From NCBI RefSeq assembly GCF_002803515.1, contig NZ_PHQX01000001.1, positions 1,922,001 to 1,986,000 of the forward strand: 64,000 bases of DNA. Direction: 5' to 3'. The DNA is from Stenotrophomonas lactitubi. GTDB lineage: Bacteria > Pseudomonadota > Gammaproteobacteria > Xanthomonadales > Xanthomonadaceae. This document shows, piece after piece, positions 25,183 through 33,569 of the stretch (positions within the stretch are counted from its first letter, which is position 1; the number at the start of each line of letters is the position of its first letter). A program made the translations under genes and the position numbers. Under the pieces are notes generated by a model. That model was not told the DNA's origin, searched no databases, and was given only the letters and a program-made list of their open reading frames with translations.

Positions 25183-26277
25183 TCATCCGGTGAGGAATCG
25201 CGTCATCCGCTCCAGTTCATCATCCAGCGCATTGCGGAACAGAACGTCCTTCATGGGAGAGGCGCTGGCGAAACCAATATCCGGCTGCAGAGCGCCATCC
25301 TTGACGGTGACATTGGCCCAGCCGACCACCTGCTCGCGCCACAACAGCGGCAGCGCGTAGTAGCCGAAGCGACGCTTGGCCGCCGGCGTATAGGCCTCGA
25401 ACTTGTAGACCCAACCCCAGAATAGTTCGAATCGTCGCCGATCCCAGGCCACGGGATCGAACGGTGCCAGCAGCCGCACCTGCTCATCGGCCTGGTAGCG
25501 CCGCGAACGGGGGTTCTCCTCGGCCGGCCAGTACCAGCTGGTTCCGTCGATGACGCCGCCAGCCAGTCGCTCGCGCGCCAGCCGCAGTGCCTGCTGGATC
25601 TCAACGGACAGATGTGGAGCGCCATAGCCCAGCAGCCGCGCCAGATAGGTGAGGCTGGCCGAAGGCAACGGCGCGTACTTGCGCACCACCAGGTCGATCA
25701 GTGCGGTGGCGCGCTGCAGGCGTGCGGCCTTGCCGCCCTCGGCGAGTGCATGTGACGCAACGGCGTAGATGCGGGTACCACTGTCACGACGGGCGATGCG
25801 CAACATGCCGCGGTAGTGCATGCCATCCAGCAGATGGGTGCTGGCATTGCTGGTGCCGCCCCAGTAGTTGGTCACCCGGCCATGCGCGAACGCCTGATCG
25901 ACCTCGCGTGGATGCACCGCACCCCGCTCCTGCACGAACGCAAGCACCTCGGCCGCCTTGCGCCGCGTGCTGGCATCCCACGGCCTGCGGGACACCCGCG
26001 GATGCATCAACGCCAGGTGCTCGCGCGGCAGGAAACCGTAGTTGACCAGGAAGTCTTCCTCGATCGGCAGCCGGCTGTAGCGGCGCTCAAGATCCCCGGC
26101 CTGATAGCCCTTCACCCGGTGCCGCAGGGTCAGGTCCTGGGCTCGCGCGGGTGCACGGATGGGATCGGCCTGCACGAAGCCCAGGCGACGGATCGCGGTC
26201 AGCAGCGTGGTGGGCGTGAACAGCGTGCGGGCTACGGCGTAGCGACGCAGATCGTCGAGGGTTGGCGGGGCAGGCAT
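25183..26277 (-). CDS. YcaQ/AlkZ-family DNA glycosylase (winged-helix, crosslink repair)
   Basis: A 364-residue protein of the HTH_42 family. Winged-helix modules begin LDDLRRYAVARTLF. The catalytic-loop motif is Gln36-Ala37-Asp38 in GFVQADPI, the Q-x-D form seen in YcaQ (AlkX), not the Q-x-Q form of AlkZ resistance proteins. RSRRYQADEQVRLLAPFDPVAWDRRR is the usual C-terminal core. Such enzymes unhook DNA interstrand crosslinks. The ATG at 26277 was chosen; the frame upstream to 26331 adds 18 residues without family resemblance. It is convergent with the GGDEF gene. Confidence 0.9.
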   Translation of the reverse strand: MPAPPTLDDLRRYAVARTLFTPTTLLTAIRRLGFVQADPIRAPARAQDLTLRHRVKGYQAGDLERRYSRLPIEEDFLVNYGFLPREHLALMHPRVSRRPWDASTRRKAAEVLAFVQERGAVHPREVDQAFAHGRVTNYWGGTSNASTHLLDGMHYRGMLRIARRDSGTRIYAVASHALAEGGKAARLQRATALIDLVVRKYAPLPSASLTYLARLLGYGAPHLSVEIQQALRLARERLAGGVIDGTSWYWPAEENPRSRRYQADEQVRLLAPFDPVAWDRRRFELFWGWVYKFEAYTPAAKRRFGYYALPLLWREQVVGWANVTVKDGALQPDIGFASASPMKDVLFRNALDDELERMTRFLTG

Positions 26278-26377
26278 TGGCCGATTGTAGAGGCGAGCGT
26301 GCCTGGTGTGCGTTGCGGCCTGGAAAGACACCAGCGGCGTGATCGGGGCAGCTGACCGCTACCATGAGTGCCGTTGC

Positions 26378-27058
26378 TCAGCGCAGCCACTGCGCATAGG
26401 CGGCGAGGACCGCCAGGTGCCCCACGTAGTACACGTAGAACGCCCAGCGTGAACGCGGAACCTTCCACGGCACCCTGGCCAACGCCAGCACCAGCGGGAT
26501 GGCCAGCAACGCCCATCCGTTGCCGTTGACCCAGCACAGCCCGCCGAATCCGAACGCCAGCAGCCAGTACGCCCGGTGGCGGAACGCGATCCAGCCCAGC
26601 ATCACGAATGCCACGCCCGCCCATTGGTAATCCACGAAGAACGGCAGCAGGCCTCCCGCCACCAGCAGCAACAGCTGCCGGTTGTTGACCAGCGCATGTA
26701 CCGCCACGGCGGCCAGACCGAAGGTCAACAGGATGTTGAGCGGAAGCCAGTGGCCGAAGGCGAGCATGTGCAGGGGTTGCGCAACCAGGCCCCAGGCGGA
26801 CAGGCGCCGGATCGACTTGCCCAGATCGGCACCAGGCTGTGCCAGGTTGCAGGCCATCACCAGCGCGAACAGCGGGAAGGCGATGCGCCCAAACTCGCTG
26901 ACCACCGGCACATAGCCACCGAAAACCACTTTGGCGACGTGGTCACCGGTCATCGACAGCAGCGCGATCCACTTCATCGACTCACGGGCACCGCTGCTGA
27001 GGGTGCCGCGCGCCAATGGGGCGTGTACGGTGACGTCCTGCGCGCTCAAGTCATTCAT
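26378..27058 (-). CDS. TraX-family membrane protein
   Basis: A 226-residue polytopic protein with about seven hydrophobic segments and the TraX signature MKWIALLSMTGDHVAKVVF and GRIAFPLFALVMA near the N-terminus. TraX acetylates F pilin on conjugative plasmids. Chromosomal copies without transfer genes, as here, are common and have no known substrate. It is divergent from the proline iminopeptidase gene. Confidence 0.88.
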   Translation of the reverse strand: MNDLSAQDVTVHAPLARGTLSSGARESMKWIALLSMTGDHVAKVVFGGYVPVVSEFGRIAFPLFALVMACNLAQPGADLGKSIRRLSAWGLVAQPLHMLAFGHWLPLNILLTFGLAAVAVHALVNNRQLLLLVAGGLLPFFVDYQWAGVAFVMLGWIAFRHRAYWLLAFGFGGLCWVNGNGWALLAIPLVLALARVPWKVPRSRWAFYVYYVGHLAVLAAYAQWLR

Positions 27059-27198
27059 CCTCTGCGTCCTGCAGGGTCTCTATCGCCAGGAATCGCCGGC
27101 CATTACCCCTTGAACGCAGAGAATACTTGAACCTGACGCGGATGACGCTGACCGCTGCACCCCGCTATCCTTGCAGTCCCCGCTTGTGAGGCATCGCC

Positions 27199-28146
27199 AT
27201 GCGCACGCTGTACCCGCCGATCACCCCGTACCGCGAGCACACGCTGCCCGTAGGTGCGCTGCACACCCTGCATATCGAAGAGTGCGGCACGCCTGATGGC
27301 ATTCCGGTGGTGTACCTGCATGGTGGCCCGGGCGCTGGCATCTCGCCTACCCATCGCCGCTTCTTTGACCCGGCGCGCTACCGCATCGTGCTGATCGATC
27401 AGCGCGGCAGCGGCCGCTCCACGCCGTTCGGCGAGCTGCGTGACAACACCACGCAGGATCTGGTGGCCGACATCGAGAAGGTGCGCGAACACCTGGGCAT
27501 CGAGCGCTGGCTGGTCTACGGCGGCTCGTGGGGCTCGACGTTGTCACTGGCCTACGCACAGGCGCATCCCGACCGCGCCACCGGGCTTATCGTGCGCGGC
27601 GTTTTCCTGGGCCGGGAGGAAGAGAACCGCTGGTTCGCCGAACTCAACGGCGGTGCGCGCTGGATCTTCCCGGAGCGCTGGGATCGCTACGAGGCCCACA
27701 TTCCGGAGGACGAGCGCGGCAACATGCTCGAAGCCTACTGGAAGCGTCTGGACCATGCCGACGAAGCCATCCGCATTGCCGCGGCGCAGGCTTGGCTGGG
27801 CTGGGAAGACAATGCCGCCACGCTGGTGCATGACGTCGACGCGACGTCCGCTACCGATCCGCTCGATACGCTGGCCAAGGCGCGCATCGAGGCGCATTAC
27901 TTCCGCCACAACACCTTCCTGGAACACGGCCAACTGCTGCGCGACATCGAGCGCGTCCGCCACCTGCCGGGCGTCATCGTGCAGGGTCGCTACGACATCA
28001 TCTGCCCACCACGCAGCGCCTGGGACCTGGCCAAAGCCTGGCCGGAAGCCACCCTGGAGATGGTCATCGCCGGCCACAGTGCCAACGAAGCGGCCACGAC
28101 CGATGCGCTGGTGCGGGCCACCGACGCTTTCGCGGACCGCAGCTGA
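27199..28146 (+). CDS. pip: Proline iminopeptidase
   Basis: A 315-residue alpha/beta-hydrolase (peptidase family S33). Oxyanion region HGGPGAGISP, nucleophile elbow GGSWGSTLS, acid in GRYDIICPP and histidine in AGHSANE are all present. It releases N-terminal proline from peptides in the cytoplasm. The length and sequence match Xanthomonas Pip closely. A strong terminator follows directly. Confidence 0.95.
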   Translation: MRTLYPPITPYREHTLPVGALHTLHIEECGTPDGIPVVYLHGGPGAGISPTHRRFFDPARYRIVLIDQRGSGRSTPFGELRDNTTQDLVADIEKVREHLGIERWLVYGGSWGSTLSLAYAQAHPDRATGLIVRGVFLGREEENRWFAELNGGARWIFPERWDRYEAHIPEDERGNMLEAYWKRLDHADEAIRIAAAQAWLGWEDNAATLVHDVDATSATDPLDTLAKARIEAHYFRHNTFLEHGQLLRDIERVRHLPGVIVQGRYDIICPPRSAWDLAKAWPEATLEMVIAGHSANEAATTDALVRATDAFADRS

Positions 28147-28148
28147 AC

Positions 28149-28172
28149 AAAAGGGGCCAACGGCCCCTTTTT
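28149..28172 (+). terminator. Rho-independent terminator of pip
   Basis: AAAAGGGGCC, a three-base loop, then GGCCCCTTTTT, starting three bases after the pip stop codon. A textbook stem and T-run. Confidence 0.9.
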
Positions 28173-28188
28173 CTATACCAAGGTATAG
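28173..28188. promoter_or_regulatory. AT-rich palindrome upstream of the Mg operon (possible operator)
   Basis: CTATACC-AA-GGTATAG is a perfect 16-base palindrome right after the pip terminator and about 95 bases before the leader ATG. It stands out from the GC-rich surroundings and could be a regulator site for the operon. A second short palindrome (GGCC-TCTA-GGCC) follows near 28204. Confidence 0.4.
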
Positions 28189-28281
28189 CCGGGCTAACCC
28201 ACGGGCCTCTAGGCCTGCTGAATACGAGCGCGGACAATAGCGCCACTGGCCAGCGACTGGCCGCCCCACGCGGAGACGCAG

Positions 28282-28371
28282 ATGGATCCCGACCCTGCCG
28301 GGCGCGACGCGCGCCCCTGCCTGCCTACTTGTTCACTGCTGGCGACTGACGACCGGTTCCTGTCCGTGTAA
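28282..28371 (+). CDS. mgtL: MgtL-like leader peptide
   Basis: A 29-codon open frame beginning MDPDPAGRDARPCLP and ending LSV. The start resembles the enterobacterial MgtL leader (MEPDP...), where acidic-residue/proline pairs destabilise the ribosome at low magnesium and let transcription into mgtA continue. GGAGA lies nine bases upstream. It ends 40 bases before the next gene, with a hairpin (28384-28402) between. The position ahead of mgtA and mgtC is the key support. Function is inferred by analogy. Confidence 0.65.
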   Translation: MDPDPAGRDARPCLPTCSLLATDDRFLSV

Positions 28372-28383
28372 GCGATGGGAGCC

Positions 28384-28402
28384 CCGGGCAGCGCCTGCCC
28401 GG
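28384..28402 (+). promoter_or_regulatory. Hairpin overlapping the ribosome binding site of the gene at 28412
   Basis: CCGGGCAG-CGC-CTGCCCGG (8-bp stem). Its last two bases are the first two of the GGAGG Shine-Dalgarno (28401-28405) for the ATG at 28412, so folding should restrict ribosome entry. It lies 12 bases after the leader stop, where a ribosome on the leader could alter its folding. Confidence 0.55.
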
Positions 28403-28411
28403 AGGAATCCC

Positions 28412-28711
28412 ATGTCCTACAAGATTCTCTACATCACTGTCCGCCGCCTGATCGGTGAGCGCGATGTTTCCGCCCTGCGCAGCCTGCTGCTGCAGCACGG
28501 CCCTGTCCTGTTCGCCCGTTCGCTGGCCCTCGGCTCGCCACGGGTGGTGGCAGACGCCCTGTCGCTGCTGCCGATCAGCGAGCGCATCAACGTGCTGCGC
28601 CACCTGCCCTACCCGCTGCGCGATGCGATGAAGCCGCTGTGCATCGGCGGCAGCCAGCGGCTGCGCATGCAGCCCTGGTCACCCGCGGTGCTGGCCATGC
28701 GCCACGCCTGA
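28412..28711 (+). CDS. Small MgtE-N-like protein in the Mg operon
   Basis: A 99-residue protein, soluble, mostly helical. The segment VVADALSLLPISERINVLRHLP resembles the repeated helical unit of the MgtE N-terminal domain (the flexible, Mg-sensing part of MgtE channels), but there is no CBS or channel domain. It lies between the leader peptide and mgtA, with a strong GGAGG ribosome binding site. It might be a magnesium-responsive accessory factor of the transporters (inference); it could also be an unrelated helical protein. Confidence 0.7.
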   Translation: MSYKILYITVRRLIGERDVSALRSLLLQHGPVLFARSLALGSPRVVADALSLLPISERINVLRHLPYPLRDAMKPLCIGGSQRLRMQPWSPAVLAMRHA

Positions 28712-28773
28712 CGACCTGCCCCTTCCGCTCCACGCGCCGGCTCCACCCGGCGCCGTTCCAAGAGGATCTTCCC

Positions 28774-31533
28774 ATGAGCCTGCTCAACGCCTGGTTCAAC
28801 GCCTTCCTGCGCAGCCGCCGCGCGGGCAACCTGTTCGGTCGTCGTGCGATGCCCGAAGCCGGTTACGGCCGTGGCAGCACGCAGGCCGCACCGGCCACGC
28901 TCACTGCCGGACTGCTCGCGCTTGCACAGGGCAGCGAAGCCGATGCGCTGGCTACCCTGCAATCGCATGTCGACGGTCTCAGCCCGCACGAAGCCGAAGA
29001 GCGCCTGCTGCGCTTCGGCCCGAACGAGGTCGACCACGAGAAGCCGCTGCCGTGGTGGCGCCATCTGTGGCAGTGCTATCGCAATCCGTTCAACCTGCTG
29101 CTGACGGTGCTGGCGGCCGTGTCCTGGCTGACCGAAGATGCCAAGGCGACGGTGGTGATCGGCGCGATGGTGGTGCTGTCCACCTTGATCCGCTTCGTGC
29201 AGGAGGGGCGCTCCAACCGCGCTGCCGAACGGCTGAAGGCCCTGGTGGGCAATACCGCACGCGTGCTGCGCCGCGCTGCGGGCACCGAAGCGGCAGAAGT
29301 GGCCGACCAGTACTTCGGCGCACAGCTGCACAGCCGGCGGCCGGCACGGCTGCTGGATCTGCCGATCCGCGACCTGGTACCGGGCGACCATATCGTGCTG
29401 TCGGCCGGCGACATGATCCCGGCCGATTGCCGCGTGCTCGCGGCCAAGGACCTGTTCGTCGCGCAGGCTGCGATGACCGGTGAATCCTTGCCGGTGGAGA
29501 AGTTCGTGCAGCCGGGCAATGCCGAGGCTGGCCTGATGGAACAGGCCAACCTGTTGTTCATGGGTACCAATGTGGTGTCCGGCACGGCAACCGCGCTGGT
29601 GCTGGCGACCGGCAACAGCAGCTACTTCGGCACCCTCGCCCAGCGCAGCAGTGCCAGCGATCGCGCGCCGACGGCATTCCAGGCCGGGGTCAACAGCGTC
29701 AGCTGGCTGCTGATCCGGTTTGCCCTGGTGATGGTGCCGTTCGTGCTGCTGGTCAATGGCTGGACCAAGGGCGACTGGACCGAAGCCTTCCTGTTCGCGC
29801 TGTCGGTAGCGGTCGGCCTGACCCCGGAAATGCTGCCGATGATCGTCACCTCGACCCTGGCCAAGGGCGCGGTGCTGCTGTCGCGGCGCAAGGTGATCGT
29901 CAAGCGCCTGGACGCGATCCAGAACTTCGGCGCGATGGAAGTGCTGTGCACCGACAAGACCGGCACCCTCACCCAGGACAAGATCGCACTGGAGCGGCAC
30001 ACCGATGTGTTCGGGCAGGATTCGGAGGATGTGCTGACCTTCGCCTACCTCAACAGCCACTTCCAGACCGGCCTGATCAACCTGCTCGATCGTGCGGTGC
30101 TGGAGCATGTGGAGCTGCAGAGCTCGCTGCGCCTGTCACAGGACTACCGCAAGGTCGATGAGATCCCGTTCGACTTCGAGCGCCGCCGCATGTCGGTGGT
30201 GGTATCCGAGCGCGAGGACCATCACGAATTGATCTGCAAAGGTGCGGTGGAGGAAATGCTGGCGGTGTGCAGCACCGTGCGCGAGAACGGCCAGGACATG
30301 CCGCTGGATGAGCAGCGCCTGGCCCGCGTGCGGCAGACCACCGAGGAACTGAACGAACAGGGCCTGCGCGTGGTGGCCGTGGCGATGAAGGAAACCGCGG
30401 CCAGCCAGAGCGTGTACTCGCAGGCCGACGAGCGGGAGCTGACCCTGGTGGGCTACGTGGCCTTCCTCGATCCGCCGAAGGAGTCGGCCGCGCAGGCGCT
30501 GCAGGCGCTGGCCGCGCACGGTGTGGAGGTAAAGGTATTCACCGGCGACAACGAACTGGTCACCGCCCGGGTCTGTGCCCAGGTCGGCCTGGACGCCGAC
30601 GCGATCGTGACTGGCCCGCAGATCGAGCGCATGGACGATGCGGCCGTGGCACGTGCACTGCAGGAACACCGCGTGTTCGCCCGCCTCACGCCGCTGCACA
30701 AGGAACGGCTGGTGCGCGAACTGCGTGCACAAGGCAAGGTGGTCGGCTTTCTCGGTGATGGCATCAACGATGCTCCCGCGCTGCGCGCGGCCGACATCGG
30801 CATCAGCGTGGACAGCGCGGTGGACATCGCCAAGGAGGCCGCCGACATCATCCTGCTGGAAAAGAACCTGATGGTGCTGGAGGAAGGCGTCATCCAGGGG
30901 CGGCGCACCTTCAGCAACATGCTCAAGTACATCCGCATGACCGCCAGCTCCAATTTCGGCAATGTGTTCTCGGTGCTGGTGGCCTCGGCGTTCCTGCCGT
31001 TCCTGCCGATGCTGCCGTTGCAGCTGCTGGTGCAGAACCTGCTGTATGACATCTCGCAGATCGCCATTCCGTTCGACAACGTCGATGAGGAACTGGTGCG
31101 CAAGCCGCTGAAGTGGAACCCGGCGGACATCGGCCGCTTCATGGTGTTCTTCGGGCCGATCAGCTCGATCTTCGACCTCAGCTGCTTCGCCTTGATGTGG
31201 TACGTGTTCGATGCACGCACGCCGGCCGACCAGGGCCTGTTCCAGTCGGGCTGGTTCGTGGTCGGTCTGCTGACCCAGACCCTGATCGTGCACATGATCC
31301 GCACGCCCAAGGTGCCGTTCCTGCAGAGCATCGCCGCGCCGCCGCTGCTGCTGATGACCGGGGCGATCATGGCGATCGGCGTGATCCTGCCGATGAGCCC
31401 GTTGGCGGGCTACTTCAAGCTGCAGGCGCTGCCGGCCGGCTACTGGCCGTTCCTGGTGGCGATCCTGTTCGGCTATGCGGTGCTGACCACCGCGCTGAAG
31501 AAGCTCTACATCCGCCGTTACGGCTGGCAGTAA
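28774..31533 (+). CDS. mgtA: Magnesium-transporting P-type ATPase
   Basis: A 919-residue P-type ATPase of the P3B (MgtA/MgtB) group. It has the actuator motif MTGESLPVE, the phosphorylation site CTDKTGTLTQD (Asp394), the P-domain hinge GDGINDAPAL and about ten transmembrane helices. The length matches MgtA. It imports Mg2+ across the inner membrane using ATP. The start at 28774 has AGAGG upstream; the longer frame from 28639 would overlap the small MgtE-N-like gene. It is followed by mgtC, as in Salmonella mgtCB but in reverse order. Confidence 0.96.
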   Translation: MSLLNAWFNAFLRSRRAGNLFGRRAMPEAGYGRGSTQAAPATLTAGLLALAQGSEADALATLQSHVDGLSPHEAEERLLRFGPNEVDHEKPLPWWRHLWQCYRNPFNLLLTVLAAVSWLTEDAKATVVIGAMVVLSTLIRFVQEGRSNRAAERLKALVGNTARVLRRAAGTEAAEVADQYFGAQLHSRRPARLLDLPIRDLVPGDHIVLSAGDMIPADCRVLAAKDLFVAQAAMTGESLPVEKFVQPGNAEAGLMEQANLLFMGTNVVSGTATALVLATGNSSYFGTLAQRSSASDRAPTAFQAGVNSVSWLLIRFALVMVPFVLLVNGWTKGDWTEAFLFALSVAVGLTPEMLPMIVTSTLAKGAVLLSRRKVIVKRLDAIQNFGAMEVLCTDKTGTLTQDKIALERHTDVFGQDSEDVLTFAYLNSHFQTGLINLLDRAVLEHVELQSSLRLSQDYRKVDEIPFDFERRRMSVVVSEREDHHELICKGAVEEMLAVCSTVRENGQDMPLDEQRLARVRQTTEELNEQGLRVVAVAMKETAASQSVYSQADERELTLVGYVAFLDPPKESAAQALQALAAHGVEVKVFTGDNELVTARVCAQVGLDADAIVTGPQIERMDDAAVARALQEHRVFARLTPLHKERLVRELRAQGKVVGFLGDGINDAPALRAADIGISVDSAVDIAKEAADIILLEKNLMVLEEGVIQGRRTFSNMLKYIRMTASSNFGNVFSVLVASAFLPFLPMLPLQLLVQNLLYDISQIAIPFDNVDEELVRKPLKWNPADIGRFMVFFGPISSIFDLSCFALMWYVFDARTPADQGLFQSGWFVVGLLTQTLIVHMIRTPKVPFLQSIAAPPLLLMTGAIMAIGVILPMSPLAGYFKLQALPAGYWPFLVAILFGYAVLTTALKKLYIRRYGWQ

Positions 31534-31558
31534 GCGCATCGGCGCAGGGAGAATCGTC

Positions 31559-32296
31559 ATGGACTTCAACCCCCACCTGCCCGCGTTCAACGCGGGCGCC
31601 ACCCTCAGCTCGCTGATCAGCCTGTCCGTAGCCTTCGTGCTTGGCGCGCTGATCGGCCTGGAGCGGCAGTTCCGCCAGCGCACCGCCGGCCTGCGCACCA
31701 ACACGCTGGTGGCGGTGGGCGCCGCCGTGTTCGTCGACCTGGCCGTGCGTTTCCACGACCTGTACGGCGGGCCGCCGTCACCGCTGCATGTGGTGGCCTA
31801 TGTGATCTCCGGCGTCGGCTTCCTCGGTGCCGGCGCGATCATGAAGGATGGCGCACAGGTATCGGGCCTGAACACAGCCGCCACCTTGTGGGGCTCGGCG
31901 GCGGTCGGCGCCTGTGCCGGCATCAAGCTGCTGCCCGAGGCGGTGCTGGCTGCGGTGTTCGTGCTGGCCGCCAACACCCTGCTGCGGCCGGTGGTGAACC
32001 GCATCCAGCGGCAACCGCTGCCGGAAGCGTTCAGCGAGGCAACCTACGCGATCAACGTGGTCTGCCAGCGTGAGCAGCAGGCCGAGGTGCTGGACCGGCT
32101 TCTGCTGTTGCTGGAACAGGCGCAGTACCCGGTACGCGCGGTCGACCAGCGCCCGTTCGGCGAGCGCGATGTCGAGATCGAAGCGGTGCTGTACGCCACC
32201 ACGGTCGATGGCGGCGAACTGGATGCCGTGCTGGCGACGTTGGCGGCCACGCCGGGCGTGCTGCAGGGGTTCTGGAACGCCAGCCTGGAGGAATGA
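31559..32296 (+). CDS. mgtC: MgtC/SapB family protein
   Basis: A 245-residue inner-membrane protein of the MgtC family. Four or five transmembrane helices contain the conserved ALIGLERQFRQRTAGLRTNTLV, GVGFLGAGAIM and GLNTAATLWGSAAVG. A soluble C-terminal domain of about 90 residues (ACT-like) begins near YAINVVCQREQQ. MgtC helps bacteria grow at low magnesium and survive in macrophages, partly by lowering F-ATPase activity. It is 25 bases after mgtA, with a good ribosome binding site. Confidence 0.94.
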   Translation: MDFNPHLPAFNAGATLSSLISLSVAFVLGALIGLERQFRQRTAGLRTNTLVAVGAAVFVDLAVRFHDLYGGPPSPLHVVAYVISGVGFLGAGAIMKDGAQVSGLNTAATLWGSAAVGACAGIKLLPEAVLAAVFVLAANTLLRPVVNRIQRQPLPEAFSEATYAINVVCQREQQAEVLDRLLLLLEQAQYPVRAVDQRPFGERDVEIEAVLYATTVDGGELDAVLATLAATPGVLQGFWNASLEE

Positions 32297-32302
32297 CGCC
32301 CG

Positions 32303-32325
32303 GTAGTGCCGGCTGCTGGCCGGCA
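32303..32325. repeat. SMAG palindrome
   Basis: GTAG followed by the stem TGCCGGC/GCCGGCA. First of three hairpins in the 214-base gap between mgtC and the kinase gene; probably also ends the Mg operon. Confidence 0.75.
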
Positions 32326-32354
32326 ACCAGCAAGAGCGTGCACACCAAGCTTCG

Positions 32355-32379
32355 GTAGGTGCCGACCGTTGGTCGGCAC
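32355..32379. repeat. SMAG palindrome (left member of inverted pair)
   Basis: GTAG followed by GTGCCGACC-GTT-GGTCGGCAC, a perfect 9-bp stem. Its mirror copy is at 32411-32431. Confidence 0.8.
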
Positions 32380-32410
32380 GGATCTTCAGATACCCCGGCT
32401 TCCTGCTGCT

Positions 32411-32431
32411 GTGCCGACCAACGGTCGGCAC
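32411..32431. repeat. SMAG palindrome (right member of inverted pair)
   Basis: GTGCCGACC-AAC-GGTCGGCAC, the same stem as the hairpin at 32355 with the loop complemented, so the pair is in inverted orientation. The usual CTAC end is degraded to CCAC. Confidence 0.7.
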
Positions 32432-32510
32432 CCACCGCGGCACCCGCGGCCGTTCGAGGGCATAGGCTCACCTTTGCTATCCTTTCCACCCACGCCAGGG
32501 AGCCATCCGG

Positions 32511-33569
32511 ATGCCATCGCTGTCGCCCCGCCGCCCCCTGGTCGTGCTGGCCTTGATCATCGTGATGGCGGCCATCTTCCTGGTCGATACGGTTACCGAC
32601 TACGCCGTTGCCGCCGCCTGCTTCTACGCAGCCGTCATCCTGGCGGCGTCACGGCGCCTGCCCGCACGCGGCCTCATCCTGCTTGCCGCGGTCTGCATCG
32701 CGTTGACCGGCCTCAGTTTCTTCCTGACCCGCTTCGGCACCTACCGCATCGGCCTGGTCAATTCAGCAATCGGCATGCTGGTGATCGGCATCACTACCTA
32801 TCTGGCATTGAAGATGGAAGCGGCCAAGGCCGCGGTGCAGGACGCACAGGCGCGCCTGCTGCGGGTTGCCCGCGCCTCCACCGTCGGCGAGCTGACCACC
32901 TCCATCGCACATGAGGTGAACCAGCCGTTGGCTGCCATCGCCAGCAGCGCCGAGGCCAGCCAGCGCTGGTTGGCCCAGGACCCGCCCAATCTGGACAAAG
33001 CACGTCAAACCATCGCCCGCATCGTCGCCGACGCCCATCGTGCCAGTGACGTGATCGCCCGCATCCGCGGCCTGACCCAGGGCGCTGCACCTGAGCGCCA
33101 GGCCTTCGACCTCAACCAGGCCGTGGAGGAAATGCTGGCGCTGTCGCACAGCGAACTGGAGCAGCATGGTGTGACGGTCGCGCTGGTGCTGGGCAGTGAC
33201 CTGCCCCCTGCCCGTGCCGATCGCGTGCAGGTACAGCAGGTGATCGGCAACCTCATCCTCAACGCCGTCGACGCGATGGCCGGTACGCCCACGGGCGAGC
33301 GCAGGCTGTCGCTGCTGACCGCGCATGATGGGCACGGCCACGTCAGCCTGAGCGTGCGCGATCGTGGTATCGGCCTGCCGGCGGAGCAGCCCGACCGCGT
33401 GTTCGATGCATTCTGGACCACCAAGGCGAACGGCCTCGGCCTGGGCCTCAGCCTGAGCCGCTCGATGATCGAGGCCAACGGCGGCCATATCCGCGCCGAG
33501 CGACCCGCTGGTGGCGGCGCCTGTTTCATCTTCGAGCTGCCCACGCACATGGAAGCTACCCATGCGTAA
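32511..33569 (+). CDS. Membrane sensor histidine kinase (FixL/TodS-like HATPase)
   Basis: A 352-residue kinase. The first ~100 residues hold four hydrophobic helices with almost no periplasmic loop. The H-box is IAHEVNQPLAAIASSAEAS with His134. The N-box is NLILNAVDAM, then DRGIGLP (G1) and GLGLGLSLSRSMIEANGGHI (G2). The H-box type is that of FixL/DctB kinases. The signal is probably read within the membrane. The stop overlaps the response regulator start by eight bases. Confidence 0.92.
   Translation: MPSLSPRRPLVVLALIIVMAAIFLVDTVTDYAVAAACFYAAVILAASRRLPARGLILLAAVCIALTGLSFFLTRFGTYRIGLVNSAIGMLVIGITTYLALKMEAAKAAVQDAQARLLRVARASTVGELTTSIAHEVNQPLAAIASSAEASQRWLAQDPPNLDKARQTIARIVADAHRASDVIARIRGLTQGAAPERQAFDLNQAVEEMLALSHSELEQHGVTVALVLGSDLPPARADRVQVQQVIGNLILNAVDAMAGTPTGERRLSLLTAHDGHGHVSLSVRDRGIGLPAEQPDRVFDAFWTTKANGLGLGLSLSRSMIEANGGHIRAERPAGGGACFIFELPTHMEATHA

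Noticed and set aside
26378..27058. TraX homologue as sign of a conjugative element
   Set aside because: No relaxase, pilus or transfer gene, no integrase or attachment repeats nearby; chromosomal TraX-like genes are common.
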